Positions 1 to 7,000 of a stretch of DNA of 16,363 bases are shown here, piece by piece (position 1 is the stretch's first letter; every line of letters starts with the position of its first letter). Position numbers and translations under genes: made by a program. The DNA is from Lachnospiraceae bacterium UBA3863. Lineage in GTDB: Bacteria > Bacillota > Clostridia > Lachnospirales > Lachnospiraceae. The notes beneath the pieces were generated by a model. It made no database searches. It saw only the letters and a list, made by a program, of their open reading frames with translations, and was not told where the DNA came from. The DNA lies in NCBI GenBank assembly GCA_002392385.1, contig DGGX01000197.1, forward strand, positions 1-16,363. Reading direction: 5' to 3'.

Positions 1-134
1 TAGCTGGCCAGGCCGATCAGGAAGTAGACGGCCATGCCGTTGAAGGCGTTGAAGGCCACCAGAATGATCTGCCAGAGTTTCGCGCGGCGGTACTGCACAG
101 TGTCCGCGGTGCCGTTCAGATGATTGTCTGCCAT
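1..134 (-). CDS. GPH-family (MFS_2) sugar/cation symporter, N-terminal fragment
   Basis: Only the first 44 codons lie in the window; the gene runs off the left edge. The reading begins MADNHLNGTADTVQYRRAK and continues into a hydrophobic helix (about residues 22-43). The pattern YRRAKxWQIxLxAFN before the first helix is what I know from clostridial glycoside-pentoside-hexuronide (GPH) transporters, which carry sugars or glycosides with a cation across the inner membrane. The ATG at 134 is preceded by AGGGGGAC at a normal distance, which supports this start. The gene is divergent from an AraC-type regulator, a common arrangement for a sugar transporter and its activator, so control by that protein is a reasonable inference. 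The substrate cannot be read from this fragment. Another MFS subgroup is possible. Confidence 0.7.
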   Translation of the reverse strand, partial: MADNHLNGTADTVQYRRAKLWQIILVAFNAFNGMAVYFLIGLAS

Positions 135-187
135 GATGAATTGTCCCCCTTTTCAGATAATAATGAAGAGCTATCTGTTCTTTACGA

Positions 188-197
188 TACAATTGTA
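188..197. promoter_or_regulatory. Perfect 10-bp palindrome in the divergent transporter/AraC intergenic region
   Basis: TACAATTGTA is self-complementary and sits in a locally AT-rich patch of the 241-nt region between the divergent transporter and AraC genes. It lies 54 nt upstream of the transporter start, where an operator or activator site would be expected. AraC-family proteins more often bind direct repeats, so this may be unrelated to the neighbouring regulator. The rest of 135-375 holds the two ribosome binding sites and no other structure I can support. Confidence 0.25.
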
Positions 198-310
198 CAA
201 AGAGGGGCATCCTGTCGTAAATGTAAAAACATCCGGTGAAATGACAAAAATTCAGGATCCTTACTTTCGCGAAGAATCGTGCTTTTCCGCATTTTCTGCG
301 CTGTTTTCGC

Positions 311-338
311 TTGTTCCGCGGGAATGACATGATAAAAT
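311..338 (+). promoter_or_regulatory. Possible sigma-A promoter of the AraC gene
   Basis: TTGTTC (311-316) and TAAAAT (333-338) are separated by 16 nt and lie 38 nt before the AraC start codon. The -10 matches consensus at five of six positions; the -35 matches at only three. AGGAGG at 365-370 is the ribosome binding site that fixes the start at 376. Confidence 0.3.
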
Positions 339-375
339 ATCCTTAGCACACATCCATCTGCACCAGGAGGCGGAA

Positions 376-1680
376 ATGGAATCTCACGACAATTCGAACA
401 GACAGACAGGGGATATCGCCTATTCTGTACAGGACCTTTACATGACACGGGCAGAGCAGAACCTGCTCCTCCTGCAGAACATGATCCCACGAAGCGAGAA
501 GCTCTATGTCTGGTGCTACCAGCGGGACGGCAGCTACACCGCCGCATCCTGTCCGCCCGGGGTACGCGGCATCTTTCAGGACGCCTTCGCGGAGGTGGGC
601 GGTCTGCAGCGTGCCCTGGATTATATCCGGAATCCCGGCAATACCCGTCCTGTCCTCATCGGCTCCCCCATCGGCATGCAGTGGGCCCTGACCTGTGAGA
701 CGGAGCGCAGCCGTGATCTGGTATTCGTCATAGGTCCGGTCTTCTACCAGCATCCTTCCCGGCAGCAGCTGCATGACGCGCTCCGTCCCTACCGCCGCAC
801 AGGCTGCGCGTGGGCCGCCGCATTTGAGGAGATGCTGGATGACCTGCCGGTGATCGCCTACGCGGTCTTCACCCGTTACGTCATGATGATCCACAACACC
901 CTTACCGGGCAGCAGCTGGATCTGGACGCCCTGTACATGCCGCGGGAATCAGCGGTGAAGGTCGACTACGATCCGGCCGGCTCCCGCGACCGGACCCGGG
1001 TCTACAAGGCGGAGCAGGCCCTGCTCCGGATGGTCCGCACGGGCGACATCAACTATCAGAGCGCCCTGCTGCATTCCGCCAATATCAGCCCCGGTGTCCC
1101 CGTACACGGCCGGGATCCCCTGCGGCAGACGAAGATCAGCATCATCGTCTTCACTACCCTGGTCTGCCGGGCTGCCATGGAGGGCGGACTGTCCCCGGAG
1201 GTCGCCTACCCGCTCGGCGATTCCTATATCCAGGCCGCGGAAGAATGCCGGGATTCCGGCAATCTCCATGCCCTGTCCTCGGCCATGTACCACGATTTCA
1301 TCTATCGCGTCCACCACCTGCACATGAATCCGGACTACTCTCCCGCCGTCCAGAAGTGCTGCGACTACATCGAACTCAGCCTGGACCGCACCATCCGGGC
1401 CGCCGATCTGGCCGCCCTGGTGGGCTACTCCGAGTACTACCTCACAGAGAAATTCAAAAAAGAGACCGGTCTCTCCGTCAGCGAATACGCCCGCCGCGCC
1501 CGCATAGAGCGCGCCAAGGTACTGCTGCGTACGACCGATCTCTCCGTGACAGAGATCGCCGAGCGGCTGGCCTTCAGCACACCCGGCTATTTCATCCGCT
1601 GCTTCCGCGAGGCGGCGGGCTGCACGCCCGCCCGGTTCCGCAGGGCCGGTGACGTCCCTCAGTCTCCCATGAGCCCCTGA
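376..1680 (+). CDS. AraC-family transcriptional regulator
   Basis: A 434-residue cytoplasmic DNA-binding regulator. Residues about 322-423 form the AraC/XylS double helix-turn-helix: TIRAADLAALVGYSEYYLT with FKKETGLSVSEY gives the first unit, and LSVTEIAERLAFSTPGYFI with CFREAAGCTPARFR the second. The roughly 320-residue N-terminal part is not the cupin of classical AraC. It resembles the sensory region common in clostridial AraC proteins (YSVQDLYMTRAEQNLLLLQNM near the start), so its ligand is unknown. AGGAGG five nt before the ATG supports the start. It is divergent from the GPH transporter and is probably its regulator. The last 22 nt overlap the convergent tetR gene, so the PQSPMSP tail is encoded inside the other gene's 3' end. 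The family call is firm; the target is inferred. Confidence 0.93.
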   Translation: MESHDNSNRQTGDIAYSVQDLYMTRAEQNLLLLQNMIPRSEKLYVWCYQRDGSYTAASCPPGVRGIFQDAFAEVGGLQRALDYIRNPGNTRPVLIGSPIGMQWALTCETERSRDLVFVIGPVFYQHPSRQQLHDALRPYRRTGCAWAAAFEEMLDDLPVIAYAVFTRYVMMIHNTLTGQQLDLDALYMPRESAVKVDYDPAGSRDRTRVYKAEQALLRMVRTGDINYQSALLHSANISPGVPVHGRDPLRQTKISIIVFTTLVCRAAMEGGLSPEVAYPLGDSYIQAAEECRDSGNLHALSSAMYHDFIYRVHHLHMNPDYSPAVQKCCDYIELSLDRTIRAADLAALVGYSEYYLTEKFKKETGLSVSEYARRARIERAKVLLRTTDLSVTEIAERLAFSTPGYFIRCFREAAGCTPARFRRAGDVPQSPMSP

Positions 1681-2228
1681 AAGCCCGTGTAGGCCAGCGC
1701 ACTGACCCTGTCGCCCAGTTCCGTCGCGCTGCAGTCGATCTCGCCCCGCAGCCACCTTTTATATACGGCCGCCGCCCCCGCGACAAAAAAAGTCACCCTG
1801 ATCTTCAGGTCGCTCACCGGGGAGTCCGAGTGCCGGCCGTAGATCTCCGTCAGCCGCTCCACCGCCGTGTCCTCCAGCTGGTCCCAGAAGAACTGCATGT
1901 TGGCGTTCACAGCGATCATCCTGGCCAGGTCGATATTCTCCTCCAGCATCCGGCTGGCCTCCTCCACGAAGATCTTCCTGTCAAAACGCAGCAGGAAGAA
2001 GCTCCGCAGGGTCAGCCGCAGGAGCAGCTCCTTGGTCTTCTCCTCGGCGAATTCCCGGATGATGGCATCCGTGGAGTCATAGTGCAGGTAGAAGGTCTTG
2101 CGGTCTATGTCCGCCTCCCGGGCGATCTCCGCCACCGTCACCTTCTCGTCCCCCTTCTGCTTCAGCAGGGCAAAATACGCCCTTCTGATCGCCTCTCTGG
2201 TCCTGGCCACCCGCCGATCCCTTGCCAT
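1659..2228 (-). CDS. TetR/AcrR-family transcriptional regulator
   Basis: A 189-residue regulator. Residues about 8-55 make the TetR helix-turn-helix: TREAIRRAYFALLKQKG, VTVAEIAREADIDRKTFYLH and YDSTDAIIREF, with the characteristic recognition helix and the FYLHYxS motif. The rest is an all-helical ligand/dimer domain with no recognisable ligand signature. AAAGGAG upstream of the ATG at 2228 fixes the start. It is divergent from the lactate permease gene. A 17-bp palindrome about 68 nt upstream of its start is a candidate operator for self-regulation and control of the permease. The gene overlaps the convergent AraC gene by 22 nt at its 3' end, so neither has room for its own intergenic terminator. 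The family call is firm; the link to the permease is inferred from layout. Confidence 0.92.
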   Translation of the reverse strand: MARDRRVARTREAIRRAYFALLKQKGDEKVTVAEIAREADIDRKTFYLHYDSTDAIIREFAEEKTKELLLRLTLRSFFLLRFDRKIFVEEASRMLEENIDLARMIAVNANMQFFWDQLEDTAVERLTEIYGRHSDSPVSDLKIRVTFFVAGAAAVYKRWLRGEIDCSATELGDRVSALAYTGFQGLMGD

Positions 2229-2295
2229 ATGCGGCTCCTTTCCCGTTCACGTTTCTGTCTGCGCTTTTACCTGTGTTCCCGTCTGCGTTCCTACC

Positions 2296-2312
2296 CACTT
2301 TGCCGCAAAGTG
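2296..2312. promoter_or_regulatory. Candidate TetR operator between tetR and lctP
   Basis: CACTTTGC-C-GCAAAGTG is a perfect inverted repeat with 8-bp arms around one central base. It lies in the 197-nt gap between the divergent tetR and lctP start codons. TetR-family repressors bind palindromes of about this size, usually next to their own gene. It sits 34 nt before the proposed lctP -35 box and in the tetR leader or promoter area. Assignment to this TetR is inference. Confidence 0.5.
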
Positions 2313-2345
2313 AGGAATAGTCCCCGCCTTGCGGACTTCTGACCA

Positions 2346-2374
2346 TTGTTTATCCGCGTAAAATCCCTCATAAT
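2346..2374 (+). promoter_or_regulatory. Putative sigma-A promoter of lctP
   Basis: TTGTTT (2346-2351) and CATAAT (2369-2374) are separated by 17 nt and end about 50 nt before the lctP start codon. A second -10-like GATAAT lies at 2378-2383. This is the best promoter match in the tetR-lctP gap. Confidence 0.45.
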
Positions 2375-2425
2375 CATGATAATGCCCCATGTGTGGATTT
2401 TTCAATAGATGAGGAGGATTTAACT

Positions 2426-4054
2426 ATGTTCTACGCGCTGTTGGCTGCGATCCCTTTTGTCCTGGCCCTGGTGCTGATGGTGGGCTTCAAGTTCTCATCG
2501 GGCAAGTCCCTGATGACCTCTCTCCTGGTGACCATCGTGCTGGTCCTGGCGGTGTGGCGGATGGATGTGCCCACCGTGGCGGCCTACTCCGTCTACGGCG
2601 TCCTCAAATCCCTGGATCTGCTCCTGATCATCGGCGGTGCGATCCTGCTCCTCAACTCCTTGAAAGCCACCGGCATCATGGAGATCATTAATGAAGGTTT
2701 CAAACGGATCTCGCCCGATCCCCGCATCCAGGCCATCATCATCGCCTACCTCTTCGGGGCCTTCATCGAAGGCGCCGCGGGCTACGGCACCCCTGCCGCC
2801 CTGGCCGCTCCCCTGCTGGTGGGCCTGGGCTTCCCCCCGGTGGCCGCCTGCGCCGTCGCCCTGATCTCCAACAGCACGCCCGTGCCTTTTGCCGCGGTGG
2901 GCACCCCCACCCTCTCCAATATGACCAACCTGGCCAGCGCCATCGCCGACGCCGGCATGGACAAAGACGCCTTCACGGCGGCCGTCACCCACAAGACCGT
3001 CCTCTACCTGGGCGTCGCGGGTCTCGTAGTCCCCATCCTTCTGGTCGTCGCTCTGGTCATGTTCTACTCCACAGGCCGCCGGGTCAAGAGCATCGTCGAG
3101 ATGATCCCCTTCTGCCTCATGAGCGCCTGCTCCTTCGTGATCCCCTACTACCTCCTGGGAACCTTCCTGGGCCCCGAATTCGCCTCCATCATCAGCTCCT
3201 GCATCGGCATGGTCCTGGTGGTCCTGGCCGCCCGCGCCCGCTTCCTGGTCCCCAAACACGTCTGGTATTTCTACGATATTGAAAAGGACGAGGTCATCGC
3301 GCCCAAAGAGATCTTCGGCAGCATCAGCCGCCGCAAGCTCCTCCGCGCCTGGCTCCCCTACGTGATCATCGCCGCGGCCCTCCTCCTGACCCGCGTCCCG
3401 GCCTTCGGCCTCAAGGCCCTCCTCAACAGCGCCTCCATCCACATGACCGACATCCTGGGCGTACAGGGCCTCAACTATGACTTTGCCCTGATCTACAACC
3501 CCGGCCTCATCCCCTTCCTGATCGTGGCCGTGGCCACCCTTCTGGTCCACAGGAAAGACATGGCCCCCGGCACCATGAGCGGCGTCTTCAAGGCCACCGG
3601 CAAACAGCTCCTGGCCATCGCCCTGACCCTCATCAGCGGTATCGCCATGGTCCAGATCATGCTGGGCTCCGGCGCCAACCACGCGGGCCTTCCGGGCATG
3701 ATCGACCAGATCAGCACCACCCTGGTCTCCGCCATCGGCAACGCCTTCCCCCTGATCGTGCCGCCCCTGGGCGTCTTCGGCGCCTTCGTCTCCGGCTCCT
3801 GCACCGTCTCGGGCATCCTCTTCGCCCCTCTCGAGTTCCGCACCGCCCAGATCCTGGCCCTGCCGACCGCTTCCATCGTCGCCCTCCAGATGGCCGGCGG
3901 CGCCGTCGGCAACATGATCTGCATCCACAACGTCGTCGCCGTCTCCTCCACCACCGGCGCCGTCGGCAGCGAAGGCAAGATCATCTCCATGAACATCCTG
4001 CCCTGCGCCGTCTACGTCGTGCTGCTGACGCTGGTGTATCTTGTGTGCGGGTGA
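2426..4054 (+). CDS. lctP: LctP-family L-lactate permease
   Basis: A 542-residue inner-membrane permease, close to the usual length of LctP/LldP proteins (about 530-560). The reading frame is open from 2393, but GAGGAGGA at 2411-2418 places the start at the ATG at 2426, giving the typical hydrophobic N-terminus [18 protein letters not shown]. The family signature is clear at [20 protein letters not shown] with [17 protein letters not shown] after it, and again near the end ([20 protein letters not shown]). A dozen or more membrane segments are visible throughout. LctP proteins move L-lactate, D-lactate or glycolate with protons; which of these applies here cannot be read. It stands alone as a transcription unit, divergent from tetR. 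No lactate dehydrogenase or electron-transfer flavoprotein is adjacent. The family is firm; the exact substrate is uncertain. Confidence 0.88.
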   Translation: MFYALLAAIPFVLALVLMVGFKFSSGKSLMTSLLVTIVLVLAVWRMDVPTVAAYSVYGVLKSLDLLLIIGGAILLLNSLKATGIMEIINEGFKRISPDPRIQAIIIAYLFGAFIEGAAGYGTPAALAAPLLVGLGFPPVAACAVALISNSTPVPFAAVGTPTLSNMTNLASAIADAGMDKDAFTAAVTHKTVLYLGVAGLVVPILLVVALVMFYSTGRRVKSIVEMIPFCLMSACSFVIPYYLLGTFLGPEFASIISSCIGMVLVVLAARARFLVPKHVWYFYDIEKDEVIAPKEIFGSISRRKLLRAWLPYVIIAAALLLTRVPAFGLKALLNSASIHMTDILGVQGLNYDFALIYNPGLIPFLIVAVATLLVHRKDMAPGTMSGVFKATGKQLLAIALTLISGIAMVQIMLGSGANHAGLPGMIDQISTTLVSAIGNAFPLIVPPLGVFGAFVSGSCTVSGILFAPLEFRTAQILALPTASIVALQMAGGAVGNMICIHNVVAVSSTTGAVGSEGKIISMNILPCAVYVVLLTLVYLVCG

Positions 4055-4114
4055 TTATGCCGGCCGCGAAGGGGTTTTGTGGCCGCGGCTGAGCGTGTTG
4101 CGTGCCGCAGATGC

Positions 4115-4402
4115 GCCTACCTGTCAAAATACCTGTGTAACGCGACTTGATTGAAAGGTAATATAAAAGTTACGGCCCGCGGCCAGGCGTACCTGTCAAA
4201 TCACCTTTATGACGCGACTCGATTGACAGGTTATTTAAAGGTTACGGCCCGCGATCAGACGTACCTGTCAAATCACCTTTATGACGCGACTCGATCGACA
4301 GATAATATAAAGGTTACGGTCCGCGGCCAGGCGTACCTGTCAAATCACCTTTATGACGTGACTCGATTGACAGGTAATATAAAGGTTACGGTCCGCGGCG
4401 GT
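4115..4402. repeat. Four tandem 72-bp repeats
   Basis: Units begin at 4115, 4187, 4259 and 4331 with an exact 72-nt period and no spacer. The first unit is the most diverged; units 2-4 differ at only a few positions. Each unit contains ACCTGTCAA, then ACCTTTATGACGCGACTCGA, then TTGACAGGT, then ATAAAGGTTACGG and a GC-rich CCGCGG segment. ACCTGTCAA pairs with TTGACAGGT, and ACCTTTAT pairs with ATAAAGGT. The arms occur in the order A, B, A', B', so both stems can coexist only as a pseudoknot or form as alternatives. I do not recognise the family. Function is unknown: RNA structure in a leader, a protein-binding array, or slippage-expanded DNA. Confidence 0.85.
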
Positions 4403-4428
4403 CAGAGGCGCTCCGCGCCTTGGCCGCC
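4397..4428. repeat. GC-rich nested hairpin
   Basis: GGCGG (4397-4401) pairs with CCGCC (4424-4428), and inside it AGGCGC (4406-4411) pairs with GCGCCT (4415-4420) around a 3-nt loop. It lies at the junction between the 72-bp repeats and the 24-bp inverted repeat and shares two bases with the latter. No T-run follows on either strand, so it is not a canonical terminator. Confidence 0.5.
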
Positions 4429-4496
4429 TCGACAACAAGAGAAGGATCTGCTCGGTAAGCCAGCTCACCAGACAGATCCTTCTCTTGTTGTCGAGG
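4427..4496. repeat. Perfect 24-bp inverted repeat with 22-nt loop
   Basis: The left arm at 4427-4450 (starting CCTCGACAAC, ending AGGATCTG) is the exact reverse complement of 4473-4496, with a 22-nt loop at 4451-4472. As RNA it gives a 24-bp uninterrupted stem. On the plus strand it is followed by GTGCTG and A8, not T, and on the minus strand the T8 run precedes rather than follows the stem, so it does not fit an intrinsic terminator in either direction. It could be an RNase III-type processing hairpin, a structured small RNA, or the remnant of a tiny palindromic element. Confidence 0.85.
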
Positions 4497-4550
4497 TGCT
4501 GAAAAAAAACACATTGGCCTCAATTTAATACATGAATCTCTACCGATTCG

Positions 4551-4588
4551 TGTTATACTTCATTCAGACAGGCTTTTGGGGTCTGTCT
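4551..4588 (+). promoter_or_regulatory. Putative pta promoter (extended -10) and leader hairpin
   Basis: TG-T-TATACT (4551-4559) is a good extended -10 element; the -35 region is poor, as is usual for such promoters. Just downstream, AGACAG (4566-4571) pairs with CTGTCT (4583-4588) around an 11-nt loop near the expected transcript 5' end, which could stabilise the message. The leader to the pta start would be about 115 nt. Confidence 0.45.
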
Positions 4589-4682
4589 CCGAAAATACAA
4601 TTTTATATTCGGGTTCAATTGGTTCCGCTCAGGCGGGGCGTGCAGCAATCATTTTTCTTACATCCATACAAGGGGGTATATC

Positions 4683-5669
4683 ATGGCATACGGATTTGGC
4701 GACATGATCGCAAAGCTGAAGAAGAGTCCTAAGACCATTGTTTTCACCGAGGGCAGCGATCCTCGTATTCTTGAGGCGGCTTCCCGTCTGCTGGCCGGTA
4801 ATTTCCTGAAGCCCATCCTTCTGGGCAATCCGGCGGAGATCGAGAAGGCAGCTGAGGAGTCCGGCTACAACATCCGCGGCGCGCAGATCATCGATCCCAT
4901 GAATTATGAGAAAATGGACGATGTCGTGAACTGCTTCGTCGAGATGCGTAAGAACAAGGGCATGACCCCCGAGAAGGCTCTGCCTATGATGCAGCAGAGC
5001 AACTATTTCGGCACCATGCTGGTCAAGATGGGTCTGGCCGACTGCCTGCTGGGCGGCGCCACCTATTCCACCGCCGATACGGTTCGTCCGGCTCTGCAGA
5101 TCATCAAGACCAAGCCCGGCAACAGCATCGTGTCTTCCTGCTTCATCCTGGTCCGTCCTTCCGCGACCGGTGACAACGAAGTCATCGCCATGGGCGACTG
5201 CGCCATCAACATCAACCCCAATGAGGATCAGCTGGTTGAGATCTGCGGCGAGACCGTGAACTGCGCCAAGATCTTCGGCATCGATCCCAAGGTTGCTTTC
5301 CTTTCCTTCTCCACCCACGGCTCCGCCAAGGATCCTTCCGTGGACAAGATGCACAACGCCACCGCCAAGGCGCAGGCCAAGTATCCTGATGTCCCGATCG
5401 ACGGCGAGTTCCAGTTCGACGCTGCTGTTTCCCCCGCGGTCGCCAAGACCAAGGTTCCGGGATCCAAGGTTGCCGGCCACGCCAACACCTTCATCTTCCC
5501 TGACATCAACGCGGGTAACATCGGCTACAAGATCGCTCAGCGTATGGGTAACTTCGATGCCTACGGCCCCATCCTTCTGGGCCTGAACGCTCCCATCAAC
5601 GATCTGTCCAGAGGCTGCAACGCCCTGGAAGTCTACTCCATGGCCATCATCACCGCTGCTCTGGCATAA
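4683..5669 (+). CDS. pta: Phosphate acetyltransferase (phosphotransacetylase)
   Basis: A 328-residue cytoplasmic enzyme that interconverts acetyl-CoA plus phosphate and acetyl phosphate plus CoA; with acetate kinase it yields ATP in anaerobes. The length fits the short single-domain Pta. Family landmarks are IVFTEGSDPRILEAA near the N-terminus, LGGATYSTADTVRPALQII, SFSTHGSAKDPSVDKM, DGEFQFDAAVSPAVA and NAPINDLSRG at residues about 303-311. From memory of the Methanosarcina thermophila enzyme, Ser309 and Arg310 are active-site residues and both are present; the catalytic Asp316 appears here as Glu316. AAGGGGGT before the ATG fixes the start. It has its own promoter and terminator, with no acetate kinase gene next to it. 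A phosphate butyryltransferase is a less likely alternative. Confidence 0.93.
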   Translation: MAYGFGDMIAKLKKSPKTIVFTEGSDPRILEAASRLLAGNFLKPILLGNPAEIEKAAEESGYNIRGAQIIDPMNYEKMDDVVNCFVEMRKNKGMTPEKALPMMQQSNYFGTMLVKMGLADCLLGGATYSTADTVRPALQIIKTKPGNSIVSSCFILVRPSATGDNEVIAMGDCAININPNEDQLVEICGETVNCAKIFGIDPKVAFLSFSTHGSAKDPSVDKMHNATAKAQAKYPDVPIDGEFQFDAAVSPAVAKTKVPGSKVAGHANTFIFPDINAGNIGYKIAQRMGNFDAYGPILLGLNAPINDLSRGCNALEVYSMAIITAALA

Positions 5670-5732
5670 GTCAGGTGCAGGACGGGCGCGCTGGCATTAG
5701 CCAGCCGTCGGCCCAATAGCCTCATAACAAGT

Positions 5733-5766
5733 GAGAATCCGGCTTTCAGCCGGATTCTCTTTTTTT
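5733..5766 (+). terminator. Rho-independent terminator of pta
   Basis: GAGAATCCGGCT (5733-5744) pairs perfectly with AGCCGGATTCTC (5748-5759) around a 3-nt loop and is followed directly by seven T residues (5760-5766). It lies 63 nt after the pta stop and is the strongest terminator in the window. Confidence 0.93.
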
Positions 5767-5829
5767 CACAAATTACAACCCCCCAGATTGTGCAAAACGC
5801 AGAAAGCTTGTGGCTTTTTTATCAATACA

Positions 5830-5859
5830 TTGACAATTCTGTCTATTTCAACTTAGAAT
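5830..5859 (+). promoter_or_regulatory. Sigma-A promoter of the tctCBA operon
   Basis: A consensus TTGACA (5830-5835) and TAGAAT (5854-5859) are separated by 18 nt in an AT-rich segment just after the pta terminator. Transcription would start near 5866, inside the palindrome at 5863-5882, and leave a leader of about 45 nt to the tctC start. Confidence 0.75.
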
Positions 5860-5862
5860 GAT

Positions 5863-5882
5863 TATGTCATATGTATGACATA
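5863..5882. promoter_or_regulatory. Operator-like palindrome over the tctC transcription start
   Basis: TATGTCATA-TG-TATGACATA is a perfect inverted repeat with 9-bp arms, beginning four bases after the -10 box. A protein bound here would block or trap RNA polymerase. FadR-type GntR repressors bind short AT-containing palindromes, and such a gene lies at 11795-12538, so it is the natural candidate. The pairing is inferred; I found no second exact copy in the window. Confidence 0.6.
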
Positions 5883-5909
5883 TTCATTCTTTTCATCAAG
5901 GAGGTAATT

Positions 5910-6884
5910 ATGAAGAAACGTAGTGTATTGTGTCTGGTACTTGCGGCTATCCTTGCACTGGGGCTGGTTGGCTGCGGCGGTGGCAGCAGCAGCGCGGCGG
6001 CGTATCCGGATCAGGCGATCGAGCTGGTCATTCCCGCCAGTGCCGGCGGCGGCAGCGACATCATGGCGCGTCTGCTGGTGCAGATCATCCAGGACAATGA
6101 TCTGTGCTCTCAAGTCATCACACCCGTGAACAAGCAGGGCGGCGGCGGCAGCGCCGGTCAGGCTTATGTCAACTCCAAGAGTGATCCTAACTACACGATC
6201 TTCACCATCAACGATGCGCACACGATCGCTTCGAACGTTTCCGAGACCAGGCCGGAGGGCGGCTTCACCCCTATCTGCATGCTGGCCAAGGACGAAGTGC
6301 TCCTGGTGACCAAGGCGGATTCGCCTTATCAGACCATGGACGACGCCATCGCGGCGATCCAGGCGAATCCCATGGGTCTGACCGTCGGCTGCGCTGATCA
6401 GCTGGACAAGATCTGTGTCTTCGATATCAACAATTCCTACGGCGTTGAGTTCAACAATGTGTACTTCGACAGTGCCGGTGAGATCGCGACTGCGATCATG
6501 GGCGACCATGTTGAATTCGGTATCTTCAATCCCAGTGAGTGCGCTTCCCTGGTCGAGGGCGGCGAGCTCAAGGCTCTTGCTTCCTTCTCCACCGAGCGCT
6601 GCGCGGCTCCTCTGGACGATGTCCCGACCTTCACCGAGCTCGGTCACGATGATCTTGTCTTCGCTATGTCCCGCGGCATCATGGGCCCTGCCGGCATGAG
6701 CGAGGAGGCACAGAAGTATTGGAGCGATATCTTCGAGAAGGTCTGCGCCACCGATGCCTGGACCAAGGACTATGTGGAAGCCAACGGTCTGACCCCCACC
6801 TTCATGAACTATGAAGAGTACACAACCTACTATGAGGAGAATGAGAAGAACCTGGTCGAGAAGATCGCCGTCCTCGGCGAATGA
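5910..6884 (+). CDS. tctC: Tripartite tricarboxylate transporter substrate-binding lipoprotein TctC
   Basis: A 324-residue extracytoplasmic solute receptor of the Bug/TctC family, which captures carboxylates and delivers them to the TctAB membrane complex. MKKRSVLCLVLAAILALG followed by the lipobox LVGC is a lipoprotein signal with the lipidated Cys at residue 22, as expected in a monoderm. A Gly/Ser linker follows, then the family pattern YPDQAIELVIPASAGGGSDI and the conserved GGGGSAGQAY segment. The frame is open from 5871, but that codon lies inside the operator at the transcript start, while AAGGAGGT at 5898-5905 marks 5910. It is the first gene of the operon, followed by a 28-nt hairpin and then tctB. 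The ligand cannot be predicted; known family ligands include citrate and other di- and tricarboxylates. Confidence 0.92.
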   Translation: MKKRSVLCLVLAAILALGLVGCGGGSSSAAAYPDQAIELVIPASAGGGSDIMARLLVQIIQDNDLCSQVITPVNKQGGGGSAGQAYVNSKSDPNYTIFTINDAHTIASNVSETRPEGGFTPICMLAKDEVLLVTKADSPYQTMDDAIAAIQANPMGLTVGCADQLDKICVFDINNSYGVEFNNVYFDSAGEIATAIMGDHVEFGIFNPSECASLVEGGELKALASFSTERCAAPLDDVPTFTELGHDDLVFAMSRGIMGPAGMSEEAQKYWSDIFEKVCATDAWTKDYVEANGLTPTFMNYEEYTTYYEENEKNLVEKIAVLGE

Positions 6885-6900
6885 TCTGCAGGGTATTCGG

Positions 6901-6928
6901 CCGGGAGCCATCCACGGATGGCTCCCGG
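6901..6928 (+). promoter_or_regulatory. Intercistronic hairpin between tctC and tctB
   Basis: CCGGGAGCCATCC (6901-6913) is the exact reverse complement of 6916-6928. In RNA this gives a stem of about 12 bp with a four-base loop. No T-run follows, so it is better read as an RNA 3'-end stabiliser or partial terminator. Such hairpins commonly let the abundant binding protein be made in excess over its membrane partners. Confidence 0.65.
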
Positions 6929-7000
6929 ACTCTCTGAGAAGCTGATGTTTCTTTGAATCTGCTGCTTTCAGGGCCCGGGGCCCGAGGTGAGGTGAACTTT

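Larger units (their letters stand above)
4055..4682 (+). other. 628-nt gene-free region: repeats, hairpins and pta leader
   Basis: After the lctP stop, 4063-4089 can form a weak GCCGCG/CGCGGC stem without a T-run, so no convincing lctP terminator is seen. Then come four 72-bp tandem repeats (4115-4402), a GC-rich nested hairpin (4397-4428), a perfect 24-bp inverted repeat (4427-4496), an A8 run at 4502-4509, an extended -10 promoter (4551-4559) and the pta leader. The frame through the repeats is open because 72 is a multiple of 3, but it lacks an ATG and a ribosome binding site, so I treat this region as non-coding. Confidence 0.7.

Noticed and set aside
124..327. Small plus-strand open frame in the transporter/AraC gap
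   Set aside because: It overlaps the transporter start, has no ribosome binding site, and its sequence has no recognisable pattern.
2495..3928. Long minus-strand open frame opposite lctP
   Set aside because: Same kind of antisense shadow: acidic, Gly- and Asp-rich sequence with no domain, opposite a clear permease.
4427..4496. Intrinsic terminator for lctP or the repeat transcript
   Set aside because: No T-run follows the stem on the plus strand (A8 does), and on the minus strand the T-run precedes the stem.
4151..4528. Open frame through the 72-bp repeats giving 24-residue protein repeats
   Set aside because: It begins with TTG, has no ribosome binding site, and stays open because the repeat length is a multiple of three. 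It ends inside the 24-bp inverted repeat region with no recognisable domain.
5871..5909. Upstream in-frame start for tctC
   Set aside because: That ATG lies inside the palindrome at the predicted transcription start and lacks a ribosome binding site. The start at 5910 has AAGGAGGT and a proper lipoprotein signal.
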